A DNA stretch of 64,000 bases from Paramecium sonneborni (GCA_905182985.1 CAJJDN010000132.1:192391-256390), one strand, 5' to 3'; positions 13,700 through 27,701 are shown, counted from the first letter of the stretch. Notes: generated from the sequence alone by a model not told the origin. Numbers and translations: made by a program.

Positions 13700-15075
13700 T
13701 GTTTATCAATTTAATATTAATATCAACTCTAATGCTTAATAAATTAACGGCATGAATATTGGATGAGGAGCTTATGATTATAAATTTATTGCATTTGAAG
13801 TATGAATAACATTAACTAAGATCGGCATTCAATTAACTAATGCAATAGAGTAAGATAATTATTCTACTCCTCTTTCTACTTTCTTAATCTTAATCTTATC
13901 AAATATAAATAGTTTTTTACAATTTTTTCTCTCTTCTAATAATTTAAATATATATATTTTACTTTTTGATAATCAAATTATATTTAAAAGATTTCTGGCA
14001 AAATTTTAAGCTGAACTTAATTCAACTTATATTTTGTAAGACATTTGAGGAACATCCTGACAAACAGGACTGTTTTTATTTATAAAAATTTATGTCATAA
14101 AACTTTATTCAGGTAAGATTGAAGGATAAGAGATATCAATAGAATCAGGTTATAATATATTATTATTATTATTATTATTAAGAATCATCTAAATCCAATA
14201 AATCTATTTTAATGATATTTATTAGATTTGTGATTATTTATTAATTTATGAAAGCATTTAAGATGAGATTTTATAATTACCATCATAAATATTGGATTAA
14301 GTACCAGATTATTAATTACTATAATCTTCTGATATTCCATCCATTAATTTTTTTCCATCATATATTTCATCTGCTTTATCACTTATTTTTTAATTCCAAA
14401 CATCTCTTAATTTTTTTGGATATACAGAACTAAGATTACAAATATTTTCTACTAATTTATCAACCCCATTCAATAGGCTTTTAATATTTTTTAAATAGTA
14501 TATGTATTTAATTAAAGTAGTGTTGTTATTTTAGATTCTTAAACAATAAGCATAAAGCATTTGCTACAATCATAGCATTATCATCATTAAGTAAATATTC
14601 TAAGAGTTTTAATAGTCCTAATGATGATAAGTCAAATAATTTTGAAATACAAATTGCTCCTGTTTTTCTAACATAGGAATCTTCATCCTATGAAATTTTA
14701 ATTATTATTTACTTTAATAAATTCTTAGAGCATCTTTTCTAAAACTATTAATAACCATCATAGCAAAATCAGGCATAATTTTTGCATAATTGATAATATA
14801 CAAATAGACTAATTTTTTAAGTTCTAAATTGACTATTTCCATATTTTTAGCAATATTAGGAAAAAGCATATTTGACATCTTTAACTCTAGTCATAGCATC
14901 AATTATCTAGAAATTTTAAATTCCATTAAAACTTTTCTAATTGCATCTCTTTTTGATTCAATTTTATTCTAATTTAAAGCATCCTATAATTCTTTCACTT
15001 CCTTAACATAAACGTGATCTTGAACTTCAATTATTATTTGTACTTGATGCTGATGGTCGACTCATGTAATTTAAT
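13700..15075 (-). pseudogene. Decayed beta-adaptin (AP complex large subunit) pseudogene
   Basis: Reading leftwards from about 15075, blocks of beta-adaptin appear in order but in different frames: VKELQDALNQNKIESKRDAI, then NLELKKLVYLYIINYAK and MPDFAMMVINSF, then DEDSYVRKTGAICISKL and NDDNAMIVANALCLL, then hinge-like LVENICNLSSVYPKKL and low-complexity sequence. Intact beta-adaptins have about 35 more residues between the second and third blocks, and more than 300 between the trunk and hinge blocks, so there are at least two internal deletions. A one-base frame break precedes MLFPNIAKNM, and TGA codons interrupt the hinge. A 26-nt intron relic (14910-14950 region) is still recognisable. This is most simply a dead duplicate, as expected after whole-genome duplication in Paramecium. 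Confidence 0.8.
14160..14180. repeat. ATT trinucleotide microsatellite
   Basis: A run of ATT/TTA triplets within the hinge part of the beta-adaptin pseudogene. Read on the minus strand it would encode an Asn or Ile run depending on frame. Confidence 0.7.
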
Positions 15076-15104
15076 TTTTAATTTAAAAATATCTTTATAT
15101 TTCT

Positions 15105-15771
15105 TCATCTTGTAAAAAAATTTCCTTTGTTATTTCTTGAGTATCCTGGATTTGTACTCTTCGAATGATAATCATTGATTATATATGGTAATTTACCAAC
15201 ACCAGGTAAATTTTAACTATATATGAAAATAATATTATTACTGATTAGCTTCATACTTCTTTAATACTTTTAATCTCTTCAAACTTTGTACTTAATCTAA
15301 CAATTCAGGCTTCTTTAAGAAAACATTGCTATCTCTTATTAAATCTTCAATTATATGATTCTAAATTGTAGTTTTAGGTATTGAACTCGTTCTTTCATCA
15401 TAAAGCAAGCTTTCCTTAAATTGTTTTAAGCTAATGGTTTTCTTCAATTAGCTTTCAGTTTTTTATTCAATTTAAGGTAAAATCTCTTATTTTTATTCTT
15501 AAGGAATAACTTCCAAAGGCAACTAAACGTGTTTTTCTTCTTAATGTACAACAGGTTCATGTTCATGTAATCTTTATGTTTTATAACCCCAAAATCTATC
15601 AATCATTGATACATGTGGGATTTATTTGTCCTTTTCAATTAAATCTTAAACTCTAGTTGATTCTTATGTCAATCGAACAAAATATTTATTATTGATTGGT
15701 AAATGATCATCTTAATATCTTGTTGTATTTGGAATTTTCTAATGTCTTAACTTATAGTTTTTAGATGACAT
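15105..15771 (-). CDS. Small hypothetical protein (213 aa)
   Basis: Start ATG at 15771 (MSSKNYKLRHQKIPNTTRYQ), stop TGA 15105-15107. A 25-nt intron at 15217-15241 (GTAATA...ATATAG) keeps the frame; 642 coding nt give 213 residues. Composition is Lys/Gln/His-rich with the segment HEHEPVVHQEEKHVQLPLEV and no membrane span; the C-terminus is basic (KSTNPGYSRNNKGNFFTR). I do not recognise the family. It lies directly upstream of the adaptin pseudogene on the same strand and is divergent from the small membrane-protein gene at 15843. Confidence 0.7.
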
Positions 15772-15842
15772 TCTTTATTAATTAAATAATATTTGATGGA
15801 TTAAATGTCTGAAAAGAGAAGACAAAAAATAGAGAGTCAAGA

Positions 15843-16319
15843 ATGATAGAACAGGATTTAAAGGAAGCTCAATAGATGGAATAAGCAGAAATTTAAGAAA
15901 GCTAATATAAAGTAATTAAATAAATAAAAGTCAAAAATTGAATATAATAAAGGAACTATTTATATTGCTAATATAATTTCTTTTATCACAGCATTATTTT
16001 AATTATCAGATACTATTAAATATTATAAAGGTTCAAAAGCTTGCCTTAAATAAATATGGATTACTGCTTAATTAATATTACTTATTATTCATTATTAATC
16101 AACTAAAAAAAGTTAGATAATAATGATTACATATATTATTTAGTAAATAATGAAGAATTGTCATCAATTTTAAGATAATTGATTGAAAGCAATTAGTTTA
16201 TTTTGAGTATTCTTAAATATGTTTAAATGGCTATGACATTCTTTAGCTATTTCAAGAATGTTATAATTGGTTTAGTAATTTTATAAGTTGTATTTGTATT
16301 AATTATTACAATGATATGA
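15843..16319 (+). CDS. Small multi-pass membrane protein, unknown
   Basis: Proposed start ATG at 15843 (MIEQDLKEAQQMEQAEIQES). Two short introns restore one frame: a 19-nt one (GTAATTAAATAAATAAAAG) before SKIEYNKGTIYIANIISF and a 32-nt one (GTTAGA...ATTTAG) before NNEELSSILRQLIESNQF. Stop TGA 16317-16319; 426 coding nt, 141 residues. Three hydrophobic segments are visible: GTIYIANIISFITALF, ITAQLILLII and VIIGLVILQVVFVLIITMI. An ATG at 15805 (MSEKRRQKIE) could be the true start if a different 28-nt intron is used, so the 5' end is uncertain. Family not recognised. Confidence 0.55.
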
Positions 16320-16575
16320 GTATAAATTTGTAAATTGACTAAATTAAAACTAATTTTACTTTTTCAATCACATTACCAATAGTCCTTATAATTCATTAAT
16401 GTGTCTTTCTTATATAGTATATAAAAAGAGATTAAATGAATTAATTGTTAATTACACAGTCTCTTAACTTTTTTGTATTTTATTTTGAATAGATTTATAA
16501 AGCTAATATTTTTATTGAACCCAAAAACTCTAAAGTTTTTTAATAATGATTATTTTTATAATAGATCATATTATT

Positions 16576-16910
16576 TCAATGGAATATGAAACCGTGTTCG
16601 TTACCTCTGAGTGCATGCTATATTTTGGGTTGAACACATGCTTCAACACATGTCACCAAATCTCTATATGGATACATCTATTTTAATGAATTTATGTTAA
16701 ATATACACAATTCTTCTCAGGATCAGCATTTTTCAATGATAAGAATGCTTTTACACATCTGTCATATTTATCATCATACCATTTACATTATGGTCTGCAA
16801 TATTAAATTAATAATTCTTTTGGATCCTTTCCTTATTCTAACATTGTCTTTATAGCAGATGGATAATTGTCATTAATTTTTCCTTCTCCAAAATTAACTT
16901 AATTAGACAT
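16576..16910 (-). CDS. QCR6: Ubiquinol-cytochrome c reductase hinge protein (complex III, QCR6/UQCRH)
   Basis: Start ATG 16910 (MSNQVNFGEGKINDNYPSAI), stop TGA 16576-16578; a 29-nt intron at 16678-16706 (GTATAT...AAATAG) leaves 306 nt, 101 residues. Cysteines follow the hinge-protein pattern: YCRPQCKWYDDKYDRCVKAF, then KNC, then DLVTCVEACVQPKI. In mitochondrial complex III this small acidic subunit sits next to cytochrome c1 on the intermembrane side and helps cytochrome c docking. The frame is interrupted without the intron, and splicing restores the second cysteine pair, which supports both the intron and the call. Confidence 0.85.
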
Positions 16911-16978
16911 TTTTTATCAAAAAATTAATTTAATTAATATCTTTTTTTTTATTATATTATATAATTTAAAAATAGATC

Positions 16979-17877
16979 TCAATAGACAAATCTGCTTGAT
17001 ATTTCTAAATAATCCATTTGATCGGCTACTTTATAAAGAAAATCTAAGTCTTCTTTAAAATCTTTTTCAATTTCTTGCCTTCTTGCAAAAGCAGAATAAA
17101 AGAAAGGTAGAGAGAGTCCAATAAAAATGAAGAAAATAGTCTAATATTAATAATATAAAATGATTTACATTAGAAATACGTTTTTACATTTATCTTTTTA
17201 ATTGCCTCATTTCTTCAGTATCATTTTTTTTTAATTACCACTATTAATTAATACCTTAAATATATTGTTTAACTTGTTAAGTATAACCAATTTGATGAGC
17301 TTTGAAAAAGAAGATTTTCCATTTATTTTCTTTAGCAATAATGAATTCATCTTAAGCTTTATGTTCTTTAGTCATTTATCTAGCAACAATATTTTCATAA
17401 ACTTTAACTTCTTCTGGATTAATTTTAAGTGGTTCTTACATAAATTTTTTAAATTCATCTTGAACAGTCTTATCTTCAGTTGCTTCTTTGTATTCTTTTT
17501 TAGTAAATGTAAAATTGATTCCATCTTTAGTTTGTTTAGCTGTATATTCATTCTTCTATGTATTTTCTTCAGATTCATCATTTTAAGATCTTTCTTGATT
17601 TGCAAATGCTCTCTCCTTAAAAATGGTTTAATCATATGATTTTCTTTTTTCTGGAGTCTTAAGTGTATTATAAGCTTCCTGAATAAGTTTGAATCTAGAA
17701 ATTATTTTTAAATCGATACCTATTTGAATCATTTCCCTTATAAACATCTGGATGATAGATTTTAGCTAATTTCAGATAGTTTTGTTTAATCTGTTTTTAG
17801 GTACATGTTGCATTGAGTTCAAGAATAGTGTAATAGTTAATTTATTATGTACTAAACCTATATATAATTTTTATCAT
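16979..17877 (-). CDS. DnaJ (Hsp40) domain protein with C-terminal membrane segment
   Basis: Start ATG 17877 (MIKIIYRFSTQQINYYTILE), stop TGA 16979-16981. Introns at 17695-17719 (25 nt) and 17141-17168 (28 nt) leave 281 residues. The J domain occupies about residues 12-75 and contains the HPD motif (IYHPDVYKGND), which stimulates Hsp70 ATPase. A charged middle region follows, then a hydrophobic span near the C-terminus (TIFFIFIGLSLPFFYSAF). The short basic N-terminus could be a mitochondrial presequence, but this is a guess. The start codon overlaps the stop of the upstream gene (17874-18455) as ATGA, leaving no separate 5' leader. Confidence 0.85.
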
Positions 17878-18455
17878 AATTATCTTTAACTTTTCACTAT
17901 CTGTGTATAAAATCTTATAAAATCTTCTTATGTAATTTCTTGCCCATTAGCAGAAGTCACTTTCAATATTTCACTTAAGTCTTCATCTTTAAGATGATAG
18001 TGATCTAACTCTTTAGCTAGTCTCTTTAAGTCTTCTAAATTGATTGACCCTTTTTAACTCATTGTTGTAAATAATTACTATAATTATTCTTCTTATTAAG
18101 CTTCACCCTATATAATAATATACATCTTAATAATACAATGCATTATAAATAGAGTTTTAAAAAGCTAATAAAATTTAAATCATCATCAATGAGAATCATT
18201 TTTGATAATACATTCTAAAATAAAGTTGATTCTTCATTCACTCTCAATAAAGTATTTTAGGCTTCTACATCTTTTGTCTGCATATCATTAAATACATCAT
18301 ACTCTTATTGTAAATGTACGTTGACTAGCAAACAAAAGAAATAAATCCATCATTTAATTGACTTAGCTTTCTGTTAATCTCTATAAATCCTTCTCCTTTT
18401 TCCAATTTTTTACCTAATCATCTCTATACTTTTGAAGTTCTAAATATTTCATCAT
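17874..18455 (-). CDS. EF-hand-like small acidic protein
   Basis: Start ATG 18455 (MMKYLELQKYRDDQVKNWKK), stop TGA 17874-17876. Introns at 18304-18325 (22 nt, GTC...AAG) and 18108-18136 (29 nt, GTATTA...ATATAG) leave 531 nt, 176 residues in one frame. The C-terminal half resembles an EF-hand pair in helix pattern (EEQLQQLFTTMSQKGSINLE and ANGQEITQEDFIRFYTQIV), but the calcium-binding loops lack several acidic positions, so calcium binding is doubtful. The stop TGA shares two bases with the ATG of the downstream DnaJ gene. Confidence 0.7.
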
Positions 18456-18617
18456 TTTATACCCTAAGGAGTTGCTTTCTTATAAATTAACATATAATAA
18501 TAATAAATATATTCAATAACTTCAATATAATATGATATTATTTATTTTAATTAATTTATTGTTTAACAATTATTATCTATTATTTTTTATAATATATATA
18601 AATTAATTATTATTAAG

Positions 18618-19683
18618 ATGAATAAATAAGATAAAAGGAAATTGCCTAATCATTTATAATATGATACTGTTAGTCCTGCTACTAAATTATTAGAAAAAAG
18701 AAGAAAAATGTATGAAGTACATGAGGCTTTTGAAGCTTAAAGAGAAGAATTTAAAAAGTGATTATAAAAAATAGATTTAGGTAAGAAGACAAGTTTAAAT
18801 AAGAGGAAGAGAAGATTCGTACAAAGGATATGGAAATTTAAGAATCATTGATAAAGTTTTGCAAATTTTTACAAGACAATGAAGCCAAAAAAAAAAGAGC
18901 TGAAGGTAGATTAGAAGAAGAGAAAAAATAAAAAATGTAAAAAGAAAAAGAAATATCAGATTTGAATGGTCAACTATAGGAGTTGTAAAAGAAATAATAG
19001 AGACTTGAGAAAAAGGGTATGTGTAGGTTTATATCAAAACAGTTACCTCTATGAAAAAATACGAAGAATATTTAGATAGTGTTGCTAAATAATATCCAGA
19101 GTAATATCATGATATGTCATCAATTTTAGAAAGACATAGTACATTATCAAGTTAAAATACTAAATTAGTGGAAGAACATTAATTCATGGAAAAAGAATAT
19201 GAAAAATTAAAATACGAATCTACATAATATGAAAAAGATAAAAATCATGAAATTTTATAATTGAATAATGATATTAAAGAATTATAAAAAAAATTAGAAG
19301 AAAAAATATCAGAAAGAAATTAACTTCAATAATTAGTTGAAGCATCAGCTAATGAAGCTTCTTCAAAAAATTTAAGTTTAGGAAGAATTTTAATGGCTAT
19401 TGATAATTTATTTAATAGATGTTAAGAAGGAACTTAAAAAATTAAACATGAATTAGAAGAAACAAAATAAGAAAATAATAAAAAAGATGAAAAAAAAGTA
19501 AAAAAAGAAGAGAATAAAAAATAATAAAATAAAGATGAGAATGAAGAAACAGAAGAAGATAATTATGAAGTTAAAAGTTAATAAGCTATGTAAAAACTAA
19601 AAATAATATCTTTATATTTAAATGATTTCAAAAAAATAATTTTTGGATGTAAAGAAGATTATAAAAAAGCATAAAATAAATGA
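18618..19683 (+). CDS. CCDC42/CFAP73-family axonemal coiled-coil protein
   Basis: Start ATG 18618 (MNKQDKRKLPNHLQYDTVSP), stop TGA 19681-19683; introns 18758-18780 (23 nt, GTG...TAG) and 19017-19042 (26 nt, ...ACAG) leave 338 residues. The family signature is the block around KDMEIQESLIKFCKFLQDNE followed by a long coiled coil, then YEEYLDSVAKQYPEQYHDMS and LERHSTL. CCDC42 and CFAP73 (MIA2 of Chlamydomonas) form the modifier-of-inner-arms complex on axonemal doublets. A Lys/Glu-rich tail follows. It converges on the B-box-like gene with 34 nt between stops. Confidence 0.8.
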
Positions 19684-19717
19684 ATATATATATATATAAA
19701 TATAACAAACAAATTAA

Positions 19718-20541
19718 TCAATCTAGCTTTTTTGTCACTGCAGCTAAAAAATATTTTTTTTATTATTAAGACATAGGAAAACGTCTTGAAGAACGTGCTG
19801 TTTCTACAAGATTTATCATTTTATTAGGAGACATTGTTTATTTTTAAGGAGTATCATAATCATTACCATCATCAAATTATACATTCTTTGATGTCATTAA
19901 TTCATTAAACTCCTTTAGTAATATTTGCATTATACTTTTCATTTTTATTAAGTATTTTTATTTTTTTTATTTTACTCTTGATTTTTCATCTTGTATGAGT
20001 TCAGCTGCTTTAGAATAATGTTTGTGAATTTTAGGAGCCTCTTAATAAAATTTAACCAATTAATTAATTTCATTATGATTCAAAGAAGGTAATTCATTTT
20101 TAATAGTGATTTTGAATGAATCTAATTCATTATTCATATTTTATTGGAATTAAGAACAGTTCTCTTAAACTTTTTACATATCACTATCAATTTATGATTT
20201 TAAATCACTTTTAATAGATGAAAATTTGGATTTAATACAATCAATGCAATTTTCTAATTCAAAATCGATTCTACTATCCAAATCCTTTTACGGAGAGCAA
20301 TACATTTTTTCGAATTCAATTTAAGAAATTGTTTCAATAGATTAGCTTACTTACTCTTTAAATTGAGTAGTTGTTTTTCTAATATGAGTAATATGATCAT
20401 CAAGAAAACAATCAGCACAACCTAAATTATAGTATAAGAATTAATACCTATTTTTTTCTAAACTTAACAGTTTGGATCTACACATATATATTTAAGACGT
20501 TAATTATCGTGATTGGGATTTTAGCAAACAGCAATATCCAT
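19718..20541 (-). CDS. B-box-like zinc-binding coiled-coil protein
   Basis: Start ATG 20541 (MDIAVCQNPNHDNQRLKYIC), stop TGA 19718-19720; a 26-nt intron at 20422-20447 leaves 265 residues. The N-terminus has paired Cys/His ligands (CQNPNH, CVDPNC, CADC, DDHITH) spaced like a B-box zinc finger, followed by about 200 residues of coiled coil, the arrangement of many ciliate proteins of unknown role. The 5' part is repeated at 21359-21719 by the contig overlap. Confidence 0.7.
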
Positions 20542-20548
20542 TAATTTT

Positions 20549-20586
20549 AATATTATAATCACGCGCCAATATATTCGCGGTTATTA
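20549..20586. promoter_or_regulatory. GC-containing imperfect inverted repeat upstream of the B-box-like gene
   Basis: Just upstream of the ATG at 20541, the arms TATAATCACGCG and CGCGGTTATTATA flank a short AT loop. CpG-rich sequence is rare here, so the palindrome stands out in a 298-base spacer that otherwise holds nothing I recognise. It could be a regulatory site or a leader hairpin. The same element reappears at 21727-21764 in the contig overlap. Confidence 0.4.
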
Positions 20587-20839
20587 TATTCAAATTATGT
20601 ATTTTTCATCCAATCAAATATAGTGTTAATTTCTCATACTCATTGATTCTTTCTTATACATGAATACACTTTTATTATCAACAAATCTGTTAAATTAGTT
20701 TATAATCTTTAAGTATAAGATATTTAGGAACTGTACTTGAGAATAGAGTGCATATTTTGAGAGATATTATATAAATTAATTAAAATTACTAACACTATTA
20801 CACTTTTAATCTATAAATTAAAATTACACGATTTATCAA

Positions 20840-21357
20840 TCATTTATATTTTTATTGGAAAGTACTTTCACCTCTTAAATGGCCATTTTTATTTTTAATT
20901 TTTTAATTTATTTAAGGATTTATATCTGCTACATCTTCAGAATCACTACTATCAGAATCATTTACTAGAAATTAATTGCTTTAATGTTTTAAATGTCTGA
21001 CCTATATATAAAATTATATATTTACTTTAGGATTTCGAGTTGGAATACCCATTCCTGGATCTCCTTTATTAGGAACTTTAATTTTCTTTTTAAAGTTAGG
21101 TAAATTTAATAATTTTAATTTAGAAACAAAACCCAAAAATTCTTATAAATTAACATTATTAAAATGGCATTCTCTAGGTATATCTGTAGTTGTTGATGCA
21201 AATTAATGAAACTTTAACAATACTTCATAATGTTTTGTACTTTCTTGATATATTTCATAAAGAGAAAGTGTATCACAACTAGGTAAGGTCACATATTAAT
21301 CAATAATTTTTTCTATTTCAATACAAATAAATTTTTAAAATTTCCAAACATCTTTAT
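20840..21357 (-). CDS. ANTH protein 3' end (redundant partial copy)
   Basis: Identical to the last part of the complete gene at 22018-23230 and cut by the N at 21358. Stop TGA 20840-20842. It is an assembly duplicate, not a second gene. Confidence 0.85.
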
Positions 21358-21358
21358 N

Positions 21359-21719
21359 TCACTATCAATTTATGATTTTAAATCACTTTTAATAGATGAA
21401 AATTTGGATTTAATACAATCAATGCAATTTTCTAATTCAAAATCGATTCTACTATCCAAATCCTTTTACGGAGAGCAATACATTTTTTCGAATTCAATTT
21501 AAGAAATTGTTTCAATAGATTAGCTTACTTACTCTTTAAATTGAGTAGTTGTTTTTCTAATATGAGTAATATGATCATCAAGAAAACAATCAGCACAACC
21601 TAAATTATAGTATAAGAATTAATACCTATTTTTTTCTAAACTTAACAGTTTGGATCTACACATATATATTTAAGACGTTAATTATCGTGATTGGGATTTT
21701 AGCAAACAGCAATATCCAT
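21359..21719 (-). CDS. B-box-like protein 5' end (redundant partial copy)
   Basis: Identical to 20181-20541, with the same ATG (21719) and the N-terminal cysteine pairs, cut at its 3' side by the N at 21358. It is an assembly duplicate. Confidence 0.85.
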
Positions 21720-22017
21720 TAATTTTAATATTATAATCACGCGCCAATATATTCGCGGTTATTATATTCAAATTATGTATTTTTCATCCAATCAAATATA
21801 GTGTTAATTTCTCATACTCATTGATTCTTTCTTATACATGAATACACTTTTATTATCAACAAATCTGTTAAATTAGTTTATAATCTTTAAGTATAAGATA
21901 TTTAGGAACTGTACTTGAGAATAGAGTGCATATTTTGAGAGATATTATATAAATTAATTAAAATTACTAACACTATTACACTTTTAATCTATAAATTAAA
22001 ATTACACGATTTATCAA

Positions 22018-23230
22018 TCATTTATATTTTTATTGGAAAGTACTTTCACCTCTTAAATGGCCATTTTTATTTTTAATTTTTTAATTTATTTAAGGATTTA
22101 TATCTGCTACATCTTCAGAATCACTACTATCAGAATCATTTACTAGAAATTAATTGCTTTAATGTTTTAAATGTCTGACCTATATATAAAATTATATATT
22201 TACTTTAGGATTTCGAGTTGGAATACCCATTCCTGGATCTCCTTTATTAGGAACTTTAATTTTCTTTTTAAAGTTAGGTAAATTTAATAATTTTAATTTA
22301 GAAACAAAACCCAAAAATTCTTATAAATTAACATTATTAAAATGGCATTCTCTAGGTATATCTGTAGTTGTTGATGCAAATTAATGAAACTTTAACAATA
22401 CTTCATAATGTTTTGTACTTTCTTGATATATTTCATAAAGAGAAAGTGTATCACAACTAGGTAAGGTCACATATTAATCAATAATTTTTTCTATTTCAAT
22501 ACAAATAAATTTTTAAAATTTCCAAACATCTTTATAGAGAGCAGTTTGAATTTCAATTAGATTTTAATCATATTACAATAAAATTAAGCCTGAATTTATT
22601 AAATTTTAAATTTTATAATGCCATAAAAACATTAGCTTAGGTTCAATTTAATCTTTCTCACTAACATAAGGATATGTAAATTTTGAGACAGCTCTATATA
22701 AATCTATATTAGCTGCCAATTTTTATAAATAAACATAACATAATTGAACATATATAGCAGCTGGACGAGTAGAATCTTCAAATTCTGTGAGTATAATTTA
22801 AGATTATTATTTTTTTGGTAAATCAGGTTCTGTTTTAATAGACTACCATTCATGTTTTTCTAATTGAATCCATGGCATTTTAGTTTCTCTTAATTTAATA
22901 GCTACTTCTTAAATTAATTCATTAAATTAAAATTATTAATGGATTACTAATAGTAAATGAACAACTGATATAGGATTGAGATCTTTAGAAGTAGTTTATA
23001 AAAAAGAAAACAAATAGTCAATATGTTCTAAAATTGTAAATTTTAAAATTACCTTCTTTTTCCAATAGAAATTGTGCAAGAAGTTCTGCCTTTTATTTTA
23101 GATCCATTTTAGCATTTGTTTTAAGTATTTATGAAAGTACTTCTTGTAATTATTAATTTAATGGTGTATTGGAGGTCTATATATTATAACTAGAGCTAAA
23201 GATGGATGTAAATTTTGACAATAATGACAT
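22018..23230 (-). CDS. ANTH-domain clathrin-adaptor-like protein (AP180/CALM family)
   Basis: Start ATG 23230 (MSLLSKFTSIFSSSYNIQTS), stop TGA 22018-22020. Introns 23028-23052 (25 nt) and 22180-22203 (24 nt) leave 387 residues. The fold signature is in the second half: a helix pair around ALYKDVWKFQKFICIEIEKI followed by LPSCDTLSLYEIYQESTKHY and LLKFHQFASTTTDIPRECHF, which matches the distal ANTH helices (family: QxLYxxxxxF..IYxxxxxQ...L..F). The C-terminal tail is Ser/Asp-rich (NDSDSSDSED), a likely phosphorylation or adaptor-binding tail. ANTH proteins bind PI(4,5)P2 and recruit clathrin. The lipid-binding Lys patch at the N-terminus is not obvious, so the family call is moderate. A later ATG at 23107 is in the same frame. 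Confidence 0.6.
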
Positions 23231-23333
23231 TTAATATAATAATTAATATGAAATAATATTATATTAGAAGTAAAGATCTATTTAAAGAGATAAGAAATTT
23301 GTTTGATTCTTAAATTCATAAATTTACATTTAT

Positions 23334-25977
<2,644 letters not shown>

Positions 25978-26030
25978 ATTAAAATAATAATTATATTTTT
26001 TATATGTATTTAATGTAATATTGTATTGTA

Positions 26031-26671
26031 TCAATAAACGTTTCCTTCAAATGTTTATTTAAACCATTCTACAGCTTCTTTTTTAGTCACTCTTTATTAT
26101 GTGCCCAATCTTGAATTTCTTGATTTTCTTTAAGCTACTCTCAATCCTGGTCTTGACAACACAACATAGAAATCCATACCAAATATACCTATTAATTAAA
26201 TATATATATATTTATATTACCTGTATATGGATCATACTTTAATCCCAAATCAATATGTTCTTAAATACCAAAACCAAAGTTTCCTGAATCAGAAAAGTTT
26301 CTCTTCTTTAATTCCATTTCTTTCACTCTTAAACCTCTAACGAGAATGTCTCTAGCTTAATCTCCTCTAATGGTGCAAAAGACAGAAATTTTTTCATTTC
26401 TTCTTATACCAAATGATCTCACTGTATATCTTGCTTTTCCAAATACAGGTTTCTATCCTGTAAGATCTTCTAACACTTTAGCAGCCTTAGTCAATTTATC
26501 ACCTGATTCACCTGCACAAATATGAACCATCAATTTTTCAATTCTTATTTTTCTCATAACATTCTCCTTTGTTTCTTATGGTTTTGCAACTTTTCCTTAT
26601 GCACCTGTTTATGGCTTTGCATCAGTTTTAGTCTATGCACTTTTTCCTCCCTTTTAAGCCTATTAAGACAT
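26031..26671 (-). CDS. RPL11: 60S ribosomal protein L11 (uL5)
   Basis: Start ATG 26671 (MSQQAQKGGKSAQTKTDAKP), stop TGA 26031-26033. A 32-nt AT-repeat intron at 26189-26220 leaves 202 residues. The body matches uL5: [75 protein letters not shown]. It contacts 5S rRNA and the P-site tRNA in the central protuberance. Compared with the usual length of about 175 residues it has an extra N-terminal Gln/Lys/Ala-rich extension of roughly 30 residues. Confidence 0.95.
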
Positions 26672-26805
26672 CTTATTTCCTCAAATTAAATTAAAAAAAA
26701 ATCTTTATATTTGAAATACACTATCAAGCAAGATATTAAATGTAATATATATATATATTGTTTTACTAATATATGTACTATTTTGTTTATACTGTAATAA
26801 ATTCA

Positions 26806-27701
26806 TCATTCTGATTCTTATTTGGTTTATTCCTTATCAATTTATCCTTGTTTGATAAGATTTAAAGCACTTTAGTCTTCAGCTTAACCATGTCTTCTAA
26901 CTGTGCCCTTGGATCTTTGGGAATCATCATAGAATTCTCTCAATTTTTAAGCTAACAATTAAACCAACAGCATTACCATCAACCTTAGGTCTCTTTACCA
27001 ACTTCACTTTTCTTAATGTAATATTTTAAAGTGGGAAGATAGCTCTTGTGGCTTTTAAGATTTCTTTTGACAGAGCTTCTTAATTGAAAAAATTAAGTAA
27101 TTAGGTGATGCTTTTCTTAGATACTTCCTTAAGGACAATTTCAACAATCTTTTTTCTGATATCTTTGATTTGACTTCTTTAAGCATAAGTTGTTTTTCTT
27201 TATTGGTTTTTAATGCTCTTGGTAAATGCAATCATAAAGATTCTCAAAATATATCCGTCTGATGATCTGGCTTCAACTTAAGTCTAATTGAAGAATTTTA
27301 AATTTATAGTACCTCAATTAAAGTTTAACGCTTTTTAATCATTCCAAAGATCTTATCCTTAGTTGAATCAAGGCCATAGAAAGAAGTTCTGCATCTTGTA
27401 CCTTCAACATCATCGATAACTAATTTAACTTTTCTCCATGCCATTTAATCTGATTATCCTTGAAGATCAGCTAAGGATGCCTCAACTACACGTCCTTTGA
27501 TAGCTTCAGTTGCGACCACTAAAAGGTTTATTATAATTAACTACCTGTTCCTGCAGATTTATTAATGCAAGTATAGCCAAATCCACCAGCGCTGAAGGGT
27601 ACAGGGGCAGTTAATTCAAACCATTCCTTTCTAGCTAATGGGTCAATGGTCTTCTTTTATCCCTTCTTCTTTCCTAATTTCTTATTCTTTCCTTGAGTCA
27701 T
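26806..27701 (-). CDS. RPS3A: 40S ribosomal protein S3a (eS1)
   Basis: Start ATG 27701 (MTQGKNKKLGKKKGQKKTID), stop TGA 26806-26808. Introns 27519-27544, 27284-27312 and 26952-26976 (26, 29, 25 nt) leave 271 residues, normal for the family. Diagnostic blocks: KKTIDPLARKEWFELTAPVP, GRVVEASLADLQGQSDQMAW, RKTTYAQRSQIKDIRKKIVE, LRKVKLVKRPKVD. It is a component of the small subunit platform. Head-to-head with the SHIPPO-repeat gene with 90 nt between the ATGs. Confidence 0.95.

Larger units (their letters stand above)
20181..22535. repeat. Contig-overlap duplication 3 (20181-21357 = 21359-22535, N at 21358)
   Basis: The 1177 bases before the N at 21358 are repeated after it (offset 1178) with no difference noticed. 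It contains the 5' half of the B-box-like gene, the intergenic spacer and the 3' end of the ANTH gene, so the genes are present only once biologically. Confidence 0.9.

Noticed and set aside
14040..14150. Possible separate small gene on the minus strand (FINKNSPVCQDVPQMSYKIQ)
   Set aside because: It fits the decayed C-terminal part of the beta-adaptin pseudogene and has no independent start or stop signals.
17265..17639. 124-codon plus-strand ORF and an 87-codon minus-strand ORF at 17372-17635
   Set aside because: Both are out-of-frame shadows of the DnaJ gene, whose spliced frame with an HPD motif explains the region.
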